8,677 bases of DNA, from positions 1-8,677 of the forward strand of contig JANXVK010000355.1 of assembly GCA_025351675.1 (NCBI GenBank). Direction: 5' to 3'. Numbering within the stretch: the first letter of the stretch is position 1; every line of letters starts with the position of its first letter. Below the pieces are notes generated by a model, which worked only from the letters and a program-made list of their open reading frames with translations, was not told the DNA's origin and made no database searches. This document shows positions 1 to 6,409 of the stretch, piece after piece. This DNA comes from Rhizobacter sp. Lineage in GTDB: Bacteria > Pseudomonadota > Gammaproteobacteria > Burkholderiales > Burkholderiaceae_C. Both the position numbers and the translations under genes were made by a program.

Positions 1-719
1 CCGGCCTCGGCCGTCGTCGGCACGTCGGGCAGGGCGGCAGCGCGCTTCGGCGAGCCGACCGCGAGCGCGACCAACTGTCCTGACTGAATCTGACCGATCA
101 CCGGCGCGATTGGCGAGAAGTAGTAGTCGACCCGCCCCGACAGCACTTCGCTGACCGCCTCGGCCGAGCCCTTGAACGGGATGTTGGTCGCCTCGATCTT
201 CGCCGCCATCTTGAACTTCTCGGCGTTCAGGTGCGTCGCGCTGCCCTGACCGGCGGACGCGAAGTTGATGCTGCCCGGCTTGGCTCGCGCGGCGGCGAGC
301 AGCTCCTGCAGGGTTTTGATGTTCTTCGACGGCGCGATCACCAGCGCGTTCGGCAGCGACGAGATCGGCGTCACGCCGGCGAAGTCGCCGAGCGTGTCGA
401 ACGGCAGCTTCGCGAAGGTTGACGGGCTGACGGTGTGCGACGACGAGTGGATCATGATCGTGTAGCCGTCCGCCGCAGCGAGGGCCACCGCCTGCTGCCC
501 GATCGTGCCGCTCGCGCCGGCGCGGTTGTCGACCACCAGCGTCTGGCCGAGGCCGGCGCCGACCTTGTCGGCGATCGCACGCGCGATGATGTCGGTGGTG
601 CTGCCGGCCGCGAACGGCACGATCACGCGGATCGGTTTGGTCGGCCAGGCTTGGGCATGGGCTGCGCCGGCGGCGGCCAGTGCGAGCGCTGCGAAGAGGG
701 CGCGTCGTGTGAAGATCAT
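1..719 (-). CDS. Bug/TctC-family periplasmic solute-binding protein (partial, C-terminus beyond window)
   Basis: The 239 visible residues match the Bug (TctC) family of tripartite tricarboxylate transporter binding proteins, which bind carboxylates or other small organic molecules in the periplasm. They begin with a Sec signal peptide: two arginines at residues 5-6, an alanine-rich core, and a likely cleavage after AHA at residues 20-22. The mature protein then shows the family N-terminus WPTKPIRVIVPFAAGSTTD (residues 25-43), the VVDNRAGASGTIG segment near 62-74 and the DGYT motif near 84-87. The family is usually about 320-330 residues, so roughly 85 are missing off the left edge. The ATG at 719 has a clear AGGAG six bases upstream (726-730). 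The gene follows the enolase-type gene by 35 bp, so it is probably the last visible member of the minus-strand operon. No TctA or TctB membrane subunits are visible, which is common for the expanded Bug proteins of Burkholderiales. Family assignment is secure; the ligand is unknown. Confidence 0.93.
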   Translation of the reverse strand, partial: MIFTRRALFAALALAAAGAAHAQAWPTKPIRVIVPFAAGSTTDIIARAIADKVGAGLGQTLVVDNRAGASGTIGQQAVALAAADGYTIMIHSSSHTVSPSTFAKLPFDTLGDFAGVTPISSLPNALVIAPSKNIKTLQELLAAARAKPGSINFASAGQGSATHLNAEKFKMAAKIEATNIPFKGSAEAVSEVLSGRVDYYFSPIAPVIGQIQSGQLVALAVGSPKRAAALPDVPTTAEA

Positions 720-754
720 CGGGTACTCCTGAAGAAAGCGTTGGTGTTGGGCGC

Positions 755-2152
755 TCAGGCCGCGTCGCCGAGGGCGTGCATGTTCGTGAAATCCGGGTCG
801 GCCGCGTGCGCGAAGCCGGGTCCACGCAAAGAATCGAGCGAGATTCGGCCCGCGTCGATTCGCAGGTGCGCACCGTGCGGGCCGTTTCTGTAGAGATCGG
901 GGTGGGCGGCGGCGAAGGCCGCCTGTTCGACGGCCGGCGCATCGCCGAAGCCGTCGCCGTAGTGGTGGCCGTTGCGCTCGCAGTGAGTCAGGCCGAGCAG
1001 TGCGGCGAGCGCCAGATCCTGCTGCACGGCGAGGCCGGCCTGACAGGTCAGATCCTCGGCCGACATGAAGCAGGCTGGTGCTGACCCGACAGCTTCGCGG
1101 TTCCAGCGATCGCAGCGCGCCCGGTTGATCAGCGATTTGTAGACACCTTTGCAGCCCTTGCTCGAAACGCCCGTCCATCCGAGCGGGCGACCCCGCACGA
1201 AGGCATCCAGCGTGCCGTCGGCCTCGTCCATCAGCAGCGGCGCGGGCGGGCTCAAAGGCAGTGGCGCGTCGAGGCTCAGTTCGCGTGGCATCGGCTGCTC
1301 GATGTAGAGCGGCGCCTTGAGCGGGCGCAGCCCGGCGAGCAGCTCGTCGAGCGCCTCGCGACTCGCATACTGCTCGTTGCCATCGACCGTGTAGCGATAG
1401 TTGCCCGCGGTGGCGTCGAGCACCGCGAGAACGACCCGCAGGCGCTCCAGGTCGAACGCCGGTTCGCCGCCGAGCTTGATCTTGAAGTGCGTGTGGCCGT
1501 GGCGACCGATCACCGCACGCAGGCTGACCGGCAGGTCATCGTCGCCGAAGCGCACGGTCTGGAGCTCGTCGAGCAGGCCGACGGTGTGGCGCGCCTCGAT
1601 GCGGCGCAGCGGCTGCAGCGCCGCCGCCCATGACGACCAGTCCCAGCCGGTCAGGTCGGGTGTGATGCCGGCATCGCACAGGCCGAGCGCGTTGCGCTGT
1701 GCCGCTTCGAAGAACGAGATGCCGAGCGCGCGGCACAGCGCGTCGATCACCGCGCGGTCGAGCACGGCCTGGCCGAAGCCGGCCGACAGGTCGGTGACGC
1801 CCTCGGCCCGTGCCTGCCGCATCAGCGCCGGGTAGTGGCGCGCGAACAGCGCGAACGACGGCGCCGGCGTGTCGTTCAGGTAGGCCGCGGACGCGGCGCG
1901 GGTCGCGCCGGCGAGGTCGGCGATGTTGGCGTCGGCGCTGCGGTCGGCGCGCTTGTCGAACCACTTCGGCACCATCATCTCGGCCGCGAACCCTTGCGCG
2001 TGGCCGTGCCCGGACACCTCGACATCGACGCGCACGAACAGCTGCGGGCAGGCCGTCAGCGTGGTGGCGCCGAAGCGAAACGGCAGGCGCAGTGCTACCT
2101 GCCGCACCCGCAGGTCGACGGCTCGCACGACGAGGTTGACGCCGCTGGTCAT
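755..2152 (-). CDS. Enolase-superfamily (mandelate racemase/muconate lactonizing-like) enzyme, MLE-type active site
   Basis: A 465-residue enolase-superfamily protein. Its N-terminal capping domain covers about residues 10-150, followed by a modified TIM barrel. Visible barrel motifs are the KxK catalytic motif K224-I-K226, metal ligands D257 (VDGNEQY), E285 (YIEQPMPR) and D309 (LLMDEAD), and a second lysine, K332, in SSKGCKG. Lysines on both the second and sixth strands are the hallmark of the MLE subgroup (cycloisomerases, o-succinylbenzoate synthase, N-acylamino acid racemases, dipeptide epimerases). These enzymes abstract a proton alpha to a carboxylate with Mg2+ stabilising the enediolate. 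The chain is about 80-100 residues longer than typical MLE enzymes, with extra sequence after the DE motif and a long C-terminal tail. I chose ATG 2152, 16 bp after the ATPase stop; an in-frame ATG at 2209 would overlap the ATPase by 41 bp and adds 19 poorly conserved-looking residues. Neither start has a strong Shine-Dalgarno sequence. Reaction and substrate are not identifiable; a cytoplasmic catabolic step on the imported compound is inferred. Confidence 0.88.
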   Translation of the reverse strand: MTSGVNLVVRAVDLRVRQVALRLPFRFGATTLTACPQLFVRVDVEVSGHGHAQGFAAEMMVPKWFDKRADRSADANIADLAGATRAASAAYLNDTPAPSFALFARHYPALMRQARAEGVTDLSAGFGQAVLDRAVIDALCRALGISFFEAAQRNALGLCDAGITPDLTGWDWSSWAAALQPLRRIEARHTVGLLDELQTVRFGDDDLPVSLRAVIGRHGHTHFKIKLGGEPAFDLERLRVVLAVLDATAGNYRYTVDGNEQYASREALDELLAGLRPLKAPLYIEQPMPRELSLDAPLPLSPPAPLLMDEADGTLDAFVRGRPLGWTGVSSKGCKGVYKSLINRARCDRWNREAVGSAPACFMSAEDLTCQAGLAVQQDLALAALLGLTHCERNGHHYGDGFGDAPAVEQAAFAAAHPDLYRNGPHGAHLRIDAGRISLDSLRGPGFAHAADPDFTNMHALGDAA

Positions 2153-2168
2153 GGAGTCGGGCGGCGCG

Positions 2169-3020
2169 TCAGTGCGCGTCGAGCGTGCCTTGTGCGAAGA
2201 AATGCGCACGCAAGCGGCGCGCGTAACCCGCGAAGGCCTCGGTGCCCATCACGTCGAGCGGGCGCGGGCGCGGCAGGTCGATGTCACAGACCTCGACGAT
2301 GCGGCCGGGCCGCTCGCTCATCACGAACACGCGGTCGGACAGGAAGATCGCCTCGGGGATGCTGTGGGTGATCAGCAGCACGGTCTTCCTCGAGGTCATC
2401 CAGATGCGCTGCAGCTCAAGGTTCATGCGTTCGCGCGTCATCGCGTCGAGCGCGCCGAAGGGCTCGTCCATCAACAGCACCGACGGGTCGTGCAGAAGCG
2501 CGCGCAGGATCGCGACGCGTTGCTGCATACCGCCCGACAGCTGCCACGGGTACTTCTGCTCGAAGCCTTTCAGGCCCGCCATCTCGATCAGCGCCGCGGC
2601 GCGCGCGCGCGCCGCGGCCATCGGCAGGTTGCGGATCTCGGCCTGCAGCAGGATGTTGTCGATGACGCGCCGCCACGGCAGCAGCAGCGCGCTCTGGAAC
2701 ACGATACCCACGTCGGTCTGCGGCCCGCGCACCGGCTTGCCCGCCAACTCGAGCTCGCCGCCGCTGATCGGCAGCAGGCCGGCGACCATCTTCATCAGCG
2801 TGCTCTTGCCGCAGCCGGACGGCCCGACTACCGAGACGAACTCGCCGGCCCGGATGGCGAAGTCGAGCGGCTTCAGCGTCTCGGTGTCGCCCTCGCGGGT
2901 GCGGTAGGTTTTGCGTACGCCGCGGCCCTCGATCAGGACCGGCGCCGCCGCCGTCGTCGCCACCGACGCCGCGCGCGCGACCAAGTCGAGCGGAACGACG
3001 TTGCTCGCGCTTGAGGTCAT
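2169..3020 (-). CDS. NitT/TauT-family ABC importer ATP-binding subunit
   Basis: The cytoplasmic ATPase subunit of an importer of the nitrate/taurine/alkanesulfonate type (TauB/SsuB-like), 283 residues. The nucleotide-binding motifs are complete: Walker A GPSGCGKST (66-74), Q-loop Q109 in VFQSALLLPWR, signature LSGGMQQR (161-168), Walker B VLLMDEP (181-187) with catalytic E186, D-loop GALD, and switch histidine H219 in LLITHS. The QSALLLPWRRVIDN stretch and the THSIPEAIFLSDRV segment are characteristic of this family. The first 28 residues are an alanine/valine-rich extension before the ATPase core. The start codon ATG overlaps the TGA of the upstream binding-protein gene (ATGA, 3017-3020), which suggests translational coupling. 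It powers the permease at 4063-4845. The transported substrate cannot be deduced from the ATPase. Confidence 0.95.
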   Translation of the reverse strand: MTSSASNVVPLDLVARAASVATTAAAPVLIEGRGVRKTYRTREGDTETLKPLDFAIRAGEFVSVVGPSGCGKSTLMKMVAGLLPISGGELELAGKPVRGPQTDVGIVFQSALLLPWRRVIDNILLQAEIRNLPMAAARARAAALIEMAGLKGFEQKYPWQLSGGMQQRVAILRALLHDPSVLLMDEPFGALDAMTRERMNLELQRIWMTSRKTVLLITHSIPEAIFLSDRVFVMSERPGRIVEVCDIDLPRPRPLDVMGTEAFAGYARRLRAHFFAQGTLDAH

Positions 3021-4015
3021 TTCGGCAGGAAGTCGTTGGTGACCCAGTCCTCGGCCTTGCCGCGCACGGCCGCGTCGAGGCCACCGTACTGCACCAGCAG
3101 GTCGAGCGAGTCGTTGATGTCCTTCATCGACGCGCGCAGCGGGCGCTGCCCCTTGGTCTCGGCCGAGTGGTAGAGCGGGGTCGTCAGCTTGATGCCGACG
3201 ATCAGCGTGTCGCGCTGGCCGGCCTTTGCGTTCGCCTTGAGCATCGCGTCGATCGAGGCCTCGGGGTTCTTCTCGGTCTCCTCGAACGCGCGGGTGGTGG
3301 CGCGCATGAAGCGGCGCACCATGTCGGCCTTGTTCGCGAGCGTGTCCTTGTGGGCGACCACGCCCGAGCTGACCATCGTGATGCCGTAGTCGGCGAAGCG
3401 AATCACCTCGACCGGCTTCTTGGTCGCGTCCTGGATCTTGATGTTCTGGTCCATCACATAGCCGAGCAGCAGGTCGGCTTGGCCGTTGATCACCGCGTTC
3501 AGCTTGGTCTGGCCATCGCCCGAGACGACCTTGTACTGGCCTTCCTGCAGGCCGGTTTTCTTCAGGAACAGCGGCCAGATCTGGCTCATCGAGTCGCCGG
3601 GCGTCATCGCCACCGTCTTGCCGATGATGTCCTTCGGCGACTTGATGTTCTTCTCGGCCAGGCCGATCACCGCCATCGGGCTGAGCTGCAGTGCGACGCC
3701 GACCGCCTTGACCGGTGCGCCTTTGGTCGCCGCGCGGATCATCGTCGGCACGTCGACATACCCGAAGGTCGCCGAGTTGGCCGACACGGCCTGGATCGAG
3801 ACCGCGGAGCCGCGGCCTTCCTGGATGTCGAGGTCGATGCCCTCGGCCTCGTAGAAGCCCTTGTCCTTGCCGAGGAAGAACGGTGCGTGCTCGCTGTACA
3901 CGTACCAGTTGAGCAGCAGCGTGACCTTGTCGCGGGTCTGCGCGAGTGCGCCCGACACCAGCGCGCCGGCCAGCGCTCCTGCACATGCGACTCGGATCAG
4001 ATGGCGACGTTTCAT
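3017..4015 (-). CDS. NitT/TauT (NMT1/THI5-like) ABC importer periplasmic binding protein
   Basis: The 332-residue product is a periplasmic ligand-binding protein of the SsuA/TauA/ThiY type. It has a Sec signal peptide: MKRRHLIR, a hydrophobic stretch to about residue 24, and likely cleavage after ALA at 23-25. The mature protein opens with the family signature LLLNWYVYSEHAPFFLGKDK (33-52), followed by GFYEAEGIDLDI and a glycine/serine loop (EGRGSAVS, 66-73) that contacts ligand in relatives. A second-lobe motif DSMSQIWPLFLKK is at 141-153. There is no lipobox cysteine, so it should be a free periplasmic protein. The chosen ATG at 4015 has AGGAG seven bases upstream (4023-4027), a good ribosome site, as expected for a binding protein made in excess. 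It lies 47 bp after the permease gene and overlaps the ATPase gene by 4 bp. The LNW-HAPFF pattern is shared by pyrimidine, sulfonate and aromatic-acid binders, so the ligand is open. Confidence 0.94.
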   Translation of the reverse strand: MKRRHLIRVACAGALAGALVSGALAQTRDKVTLLLNWYVYSEHAPFFLGKDKGFYEAEGIDLDIQEGRGSAVSIQAVSANSATFGYVDVPTMIRAATKGAPVKAVGVALQLSPMAVIGLAEKNIKSPKDIIGKTVAMTPGDSMSQIWPLFLKKTGLQEGQYKVVSGDGQTKLNAVINGQADLLLGYVMDQNIKIQDATKKPVEVIRFADYGITMVSSGVVAHKDTLANKADMVRRFMRATTRAFEETEKNPEASIDAMLKANAKAGQRDTLIVGIKLTTPLYHSAETKGQRPLRASMKDINDSLDLLVQYGGLDAAVRGKAEDWVTNDFLPK

Positions 4016-4062
4016 GGCTTGTCTCCTGTTGACGTTGTGAATGAACGAGAAGGGAACGGATC

Positions 4063-4845
4063 TCAGGCGGCGGCGTTCATGTCGTGGCGCTGCGAGGCGT
4101 GCCAGGGCATCAGCCAGCGCTCGACCAGCTCGACCGCGAGGAACAGCAGCACACCCATTGTCGACAGCACGACCAGCGCCGCGAACATCAGCGGCAGGTC
4201 GAAAGTGCCGGTGGCGCGCTGCAGCACGAAGCCGATGCCGGAGTTCGAGCCGACGAACTCGCCGACCACCGCGCCGACCACGGCCAGCGTGACCGACACC
4301 TTCAGGCCGCTGAAGATCGACGGCAGCGCCTGCGGCAGGCGGAACTTCAGGAAGATCTTGAGCGGGTTCGCGCCCATCGAGCGCGCCAGATCGATCACGT
4401 CGGGCTCGACCGACTTGAAGCCCTGCACCGTCGACACCACGACCGGAAAGAAGCCGAGCAGGAACGCCGCGATCACCTTCGGCACGATGCCGAAGCCGAA
4501 CCACACGACGAACAGCGGCGCGATCGCCACCTTGGGCACCGACTGCGAGAACACCAGCAGCGGGTAGACGAAGCTCTCGACCGTGCGCGAGTACGCGATC
4601 CACATCGCGATCGGCACGCCGATCAGCGCCGAGGCCGCGAAGCCGCCGAGCGTGGCGTACAGCGTCGGCAGGCTTTGCGACAGCAGCATCGGCCACTCGG
4701 CGCCGAGCTGCTGGACGACCGCCAGCGGCGGCGGCACGAGGTAGGGCGGGATCTTGAACAGCCGCACCACGAGGTCCCACATCACGAGCAGCATCACGAT
4801 CAGCCAGAACGGCCGCGCGGCGGGGTGCAAAAGCCAGCGCTTCAT
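4063..4845 (-). CDS. NitT/TauT-family ABC importer permease subunit
   Basis: A 260-residue inner-membrane permease of the TauC/SsuC type (binding-protein-dependent transport, BPD_transp_1 domain). About six hydrophobic segments are visible, near residues 13-30, 57-85, 92-118, 120-142, 183-205 and 217-241. The cytoplasmic EAA loop that docks on the ATPase is present as DLARSMGANPLKIFLKFRLP (152-171). Family marks include IPPYLVPPP near 32-40 and FSQSVPKVAIAPLFVVWFG near 99-117. The start is ambiguous. ATG at 4845 lies 2 bp after the oxygenase stop, whereas an in-frame GTG at 4851 would overlap that stop as GTGA and add only two residues (V-I). Either way the gene is effectively fused to the oxygenase gene at the level of translation. 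One permease gene is present, so the channel is presumably a homodimer. Confidence 0.94.
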   Translation of the reverse strand: MKRWLLHPAARPFWLIVMLLVMWDLVVRLFKIPPYLVPPPLAVVQQLGAEWPMLLSQSLPTLYATLGGFAASALIGVPIAMWIAYSRTVESFVYPLLVFSQSVPKVAIAPLFVVWFGFGIVPKVIAAFLLGFFPVVVSTVQGFKSVEPDVIDLARSMGANPLKIFLKFRLPQALPSIFSGLKVSVTLAVVGAVVGEFVGSNSGIGFVLQRATGTFDLPLMFAALVVLSTMGVLLFLAVELVERWLMPWHASQRHDMNAAA

Positions 4846-4847
4846 GA

Positions 4848-5585
4848 TCACGACACCCGGAACTTCAGCGAGTGGTCGTACGGCAGGGCCGGCGACGCGA
4901 ACTCGTTGGAGTTGGCGACGAAGTGCAGCGCGCAGGCGCGGCGCCACTTCGCGCTGTGGTTCGGGCCCGAGCAATGGAAGGTGTTGCCGTGATGGAAGCT
5001 GACCCCACCCTTGCGCACCGGCGCCGGCGACATCGGCTGCTTGTCGAGGATGGCCGGCGGCAACTGCAGGTTGTACGGCTCGTTCTCGGGCGCGAAGTGG
5101 GCGTAGACCGGGCCGAGGTTGGTGCCGTCGCCGAAGTAGAGGCAGCCGTTCTCGAGGGTCGCGTCGTCGAGCGCGATCCACGCGGTGACCATGCCTTCGG
5201 GATCGGTCGGGCCGAAATAGAAGTTGTCCTGGTGGGCCGGCTTCGGGCCGCCGCCCTCGGGTGGCTTGAAGAAGATCTGGCTGAAGTACACCGACACGCC
5301 CGGCCCGATCAGCGCCTCGACGTGGTCGAGCAGGCGGCGGTCGCGCGCCAGCGCTTGGACCGCGTCACGCTGCGCGTGCGGGTTGTCGAGCTTGCGCAGC
5401 ACCGTGCGCGCGCTGACGCCGCCGTCGACGTACCAGGCGCGCTGCGACTCGGGCAGTGTGGCAAGGAAGCCGGCGCCCCACTGCTCGATGTCGCGCACGA
5501 CCGCATCCATCTCGGCCGGCGTGAACACGCCGTTGACGGTGAGGTGGCCCTGGCGGCGGTAGAAAGCGATGTCGAACGGGTCCAT
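4848..5585 (-). CDS. Phytanoyl-CoA dioxygenase (PhyH)-family Fe(II)/2-oxoglutarate oxygenase
   Basis: A 245-residue cytoplasmic oxygenase of the PhyH family, which hydroxylates an unactivated carbon with O2 and 2-oxoglutarate. The metal triad is visible as H118-Q-D120 in AHQDNFYFG and H204 in TFHCSGPN. R215, eleven residues after H204, matches the arginine that binds the 2-oxoglutarate carboxylate in PhyH and ectoine hydroxylase. The conserved HCSGPNHS...RRACALHFV block is intact, so the enzyme should be active. The length fits small-molecule hydroxylases of the family. I prefer ATG 5585. The in-frame ATG at 5606 sits inside the putative TetR operator and has no ribosome site, while 5585 has GGGA upstream. 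The gene is first in line after tetR, with a 44 bp gap, and abuts the importer permease. That arrangement recalls tauABC-tauD, where the oxygenase acts on the imported compound. PhyH relatives also act on phosphonates (PhnY) and ectoine; the substrate here is unknown. Confidence 0.92.
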   Translation of the reverse strand: MDPFDIAFYRRQGHLTVNGVFTPAEMDAVVRDIEQWGAGFLATLPESQRAWYVDGGVSARTVLRKLDNPHAQRDAVQALARDRRLLDHVEALIGPGVSVYFSQIFFKPPEGGGPKPAHQDNFYFGPTDPEGMVTAWIALDDATLENGCLYFGDGTNLGPVYAHFAPENEPYNLQLPPAILDKQPMSPAPVRKGGVSFHHGNTFHCSGPNHSAKWRRACALHFVANSNEFASPALPYDHSLKFRVS

Positions 5586-5595
5586 CGTGTCGTCC

Positions 5596-5617
5596 CAATT
5601 AACCATTTGGTGAGTTG
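5596..5617. promoter_or_regulatory. Putative TetR operator 2, upstream of the oxygenase-importer operon
   Basis: An imperfect palindrome in the 44 bp between tetR and the oxygenase gene. The core 20 bp (5597-5616) reads AATTAACCATTTGGTGAGTT on the plus strand and is identical at 16 of 20 positions to the palindrome at 6289-6308. Eight of eleven base pairs of the 22 bp dyad match, with a near-perfect ACCA-TT-TGGT centre. Its position just before the first structural gene is where a repressor would block transcription or early elongation. Binding by the adjacent TetR protein is inferred, not shown. I could not assign a convincing -35/-10 pair here. Confidence 0.6.
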
Positions 5618-5629
5618 AAGGCGCGCCGC

Positions 5630-6280
5630 TCACTTGCGCAGCACGTAGCCGAGGATCACTTCGGTCATGTGCGACAGCCGCTCGGCCAGCGCCGCCGGTG
5701 CGCGCAGGTCGCGGCCGAAGATCGTTGACAGCGTCGCGTTGTTCGAGAGGTAGAAGTAGCACAGGCTGGCGATCGAGATGTAGAGCTGAATCGGGTCGAC
5801 GCCGCCCCGGAACAGGTTGGCGCGCTGGCCGCGCTGCAGCACGTCGTCGAGCAGCTGGATCAGTGGCGAGTTGAGCTCGCGGATGCGTGCCGAGCGGTTC
5901 AGGTGGACCGCCTTGTGCAGGTTCTCGCTGTTCAGCAGCGTCAGGAAGTGCGGGTTCGCGAGGTAGTAGTCCCAAGTGAACTCGACCAGTCGGCGGATCG
6001 CGGTCGCGGGCTCGAGGTTCTCGAGGCGCAACGCCTTCTCGGCTTCACGGATGTCGGCGTAGGTCTTCTCGAGCACTGTGAGGAACAGGTCGTCCTTGCT
6101 GCCGAAGTAGTAGTAAAGCAGCCGCTTGTTGACGCCGGCACGCTCGGCGATGCGCTCGACCCGCGCGCCGCCCAGGCCGGCGTCCGAGAACTCTGCGACC
6201 GCCGCGCTGAGGATCGCCTGCTGCGTGCGGTCGGCATCGCGGGTGCGAGTCTCCGGCGGCGGGGCGGTCACGGTCGTCAT
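5630..6280 (-). CDS. TetR-family transcriptional regulator, probable local repressor
   Basis: A 216-residue TetR-family repressor. The N-terminal three-helix DNA-binding domain spans about residues 17-66: TQQAILSAAVAEFSDAGL, then the helix-turn-helix VERIAERAGVNKRLLYYYFG and SKDDLF. The C-terminal ligand/dimerisation domain (about 75-216) contains FTWDYYLANPHFLTLLNSEN and an aromatic-rich helix, SLCYFYLSNN, that could line an effector pocket. I chose ATG 6280. An in-frame ATG at 6298 adds MVNYGG but sits inside the palindrome at 6288-6309, and neither start has a strong ribosome site. The protein is divergent from the ThDP-enzyme gene and runs in the same direction as the oxygenase-importer operon. 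It is flanked on both sides by matching palindromes, consistent with autoregulation and control of both arms. The inducer is presumably the imported compound or a metabolite of it. Confidence 0.93.
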   Translation of the reverse strand: MTTVTAPPPETRTRDADRTQQAILSAAVAEFSDAGLGGARVERIAERAGVNKRLLYYYFGSKDDLFLTVLEKTYADIREAEKALRLENLEPATAIRRLVEFTWDYYLANPHFLTLLNSENLHKAVHLNRSARIRELNSPLIQLLDDVLQRGQRANLFRGGVDPIQLYISIASLCYFYLSNNATLSTIFGRDLRAPAALAERLSHMTEVILGYVLRK

Positions 6281-6409
6281 GCCGCCATAATTCACCATTC
6301 AGTGAATTAGCGAAATCAGTGTGAACCCGCAGATTCGCCGCGCGCCGGCGCGACGAGGGCGGGCGTCGTTCGGTGCACACTGGCGGCTTCGCTGCTTTGC
6401 CCATCGCCC
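6281..6409. promoter_or_regulatory. Divergent intergenic promoter region
   Basis: This 129 bp gap separates tetR (minus) from the ThDP-enzyme gene (plus) and must contain outward promoters for both unless transcription enters from elsewhere. The only promoter-like plus-strand hexamer I see is CATAAT (6286-6291), five of six bases matching the sigma-70 -10 box and overlapping operator 1, but it lacks a good -35. The reverse strand of the same AT-rich tract gives AATTAT for tetR. The right half (about 6326-6409) is GC-rich and shows no obvious signal, and no Shine-Dalgarno precedes the ATG at 6410. The assignment of promoter elements is weak. Confidence 0.4.
6288..6309. promoter_or_regulatory. 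Putative TetR operator 1, in the divergent tetR/ThDP-enzyme region
   Basis: A palindrome with perfect 8 bp arms (TAATTCAC and GTGAATTA) around a 6 bp spacer; the inner 20 bp reads AATTCACCATTCAGTGAATT. It lies 7 bp upstream of the preferred tetR start and about 100 bp upstream of the ThDP-enzyme start, and it is the most AT-rich stretch in this GC-rich window. Length, symmetry and position are typical of TetR-family operators. A related copy lies before the oxygenase gene. A partial extra half-site (CAGTGTGAA) sits at 6317-6325. That the neighbouring TetR protein binds here is inferred from location. Confidence 0.72.

Noticed and set aside
2593..2618. Perfect 26 bp GC-only palindrome (GCCGCGGC, five GC repeats, GCCGCGGC).
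   Set aside because: It sits inside the ATPase coding sequence and encodes an alternating Ala/Arg helix (AAARARAAA); alanine and arginine codons in a high-GC genome readily produce this, and no second copy is visible.
4037..4042. GTGAAT half-site in the permease/binding-protein gap, resembling one arm of the TetR operator.
   Set aside because: Only six bases match, there is no opposing arm, and a repressor site mid-operon has no other support.
4016..4062. Possible terminator or attenuator in the 47 bp between the permease and binding-protein genes.
   Set aside because: No stem-loop followed by a T-run is visible on the minus strand; the gap is accounted for by the binding-protein ribosome site.
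1923..4567. Long plus-strand open frames (1923-3014, 363 codons; 3011-4567, 518 codons) opposite the ATPase, binding-protein and permease genes.
   Set aside because: Translations are Arg/His/Ala-rich and low in recognisable motifs, as expected for antisense frames of GC-rich genes; the minus-strand genes have complete family motifs.
5586..5975. Upstream in-frame extension of the oxygenase reading frame to 5975.
   Set aside because: It runs through the tetR gene in another frame, has shadow-like composition, and the PhyH domain is already complete from the downstream start.
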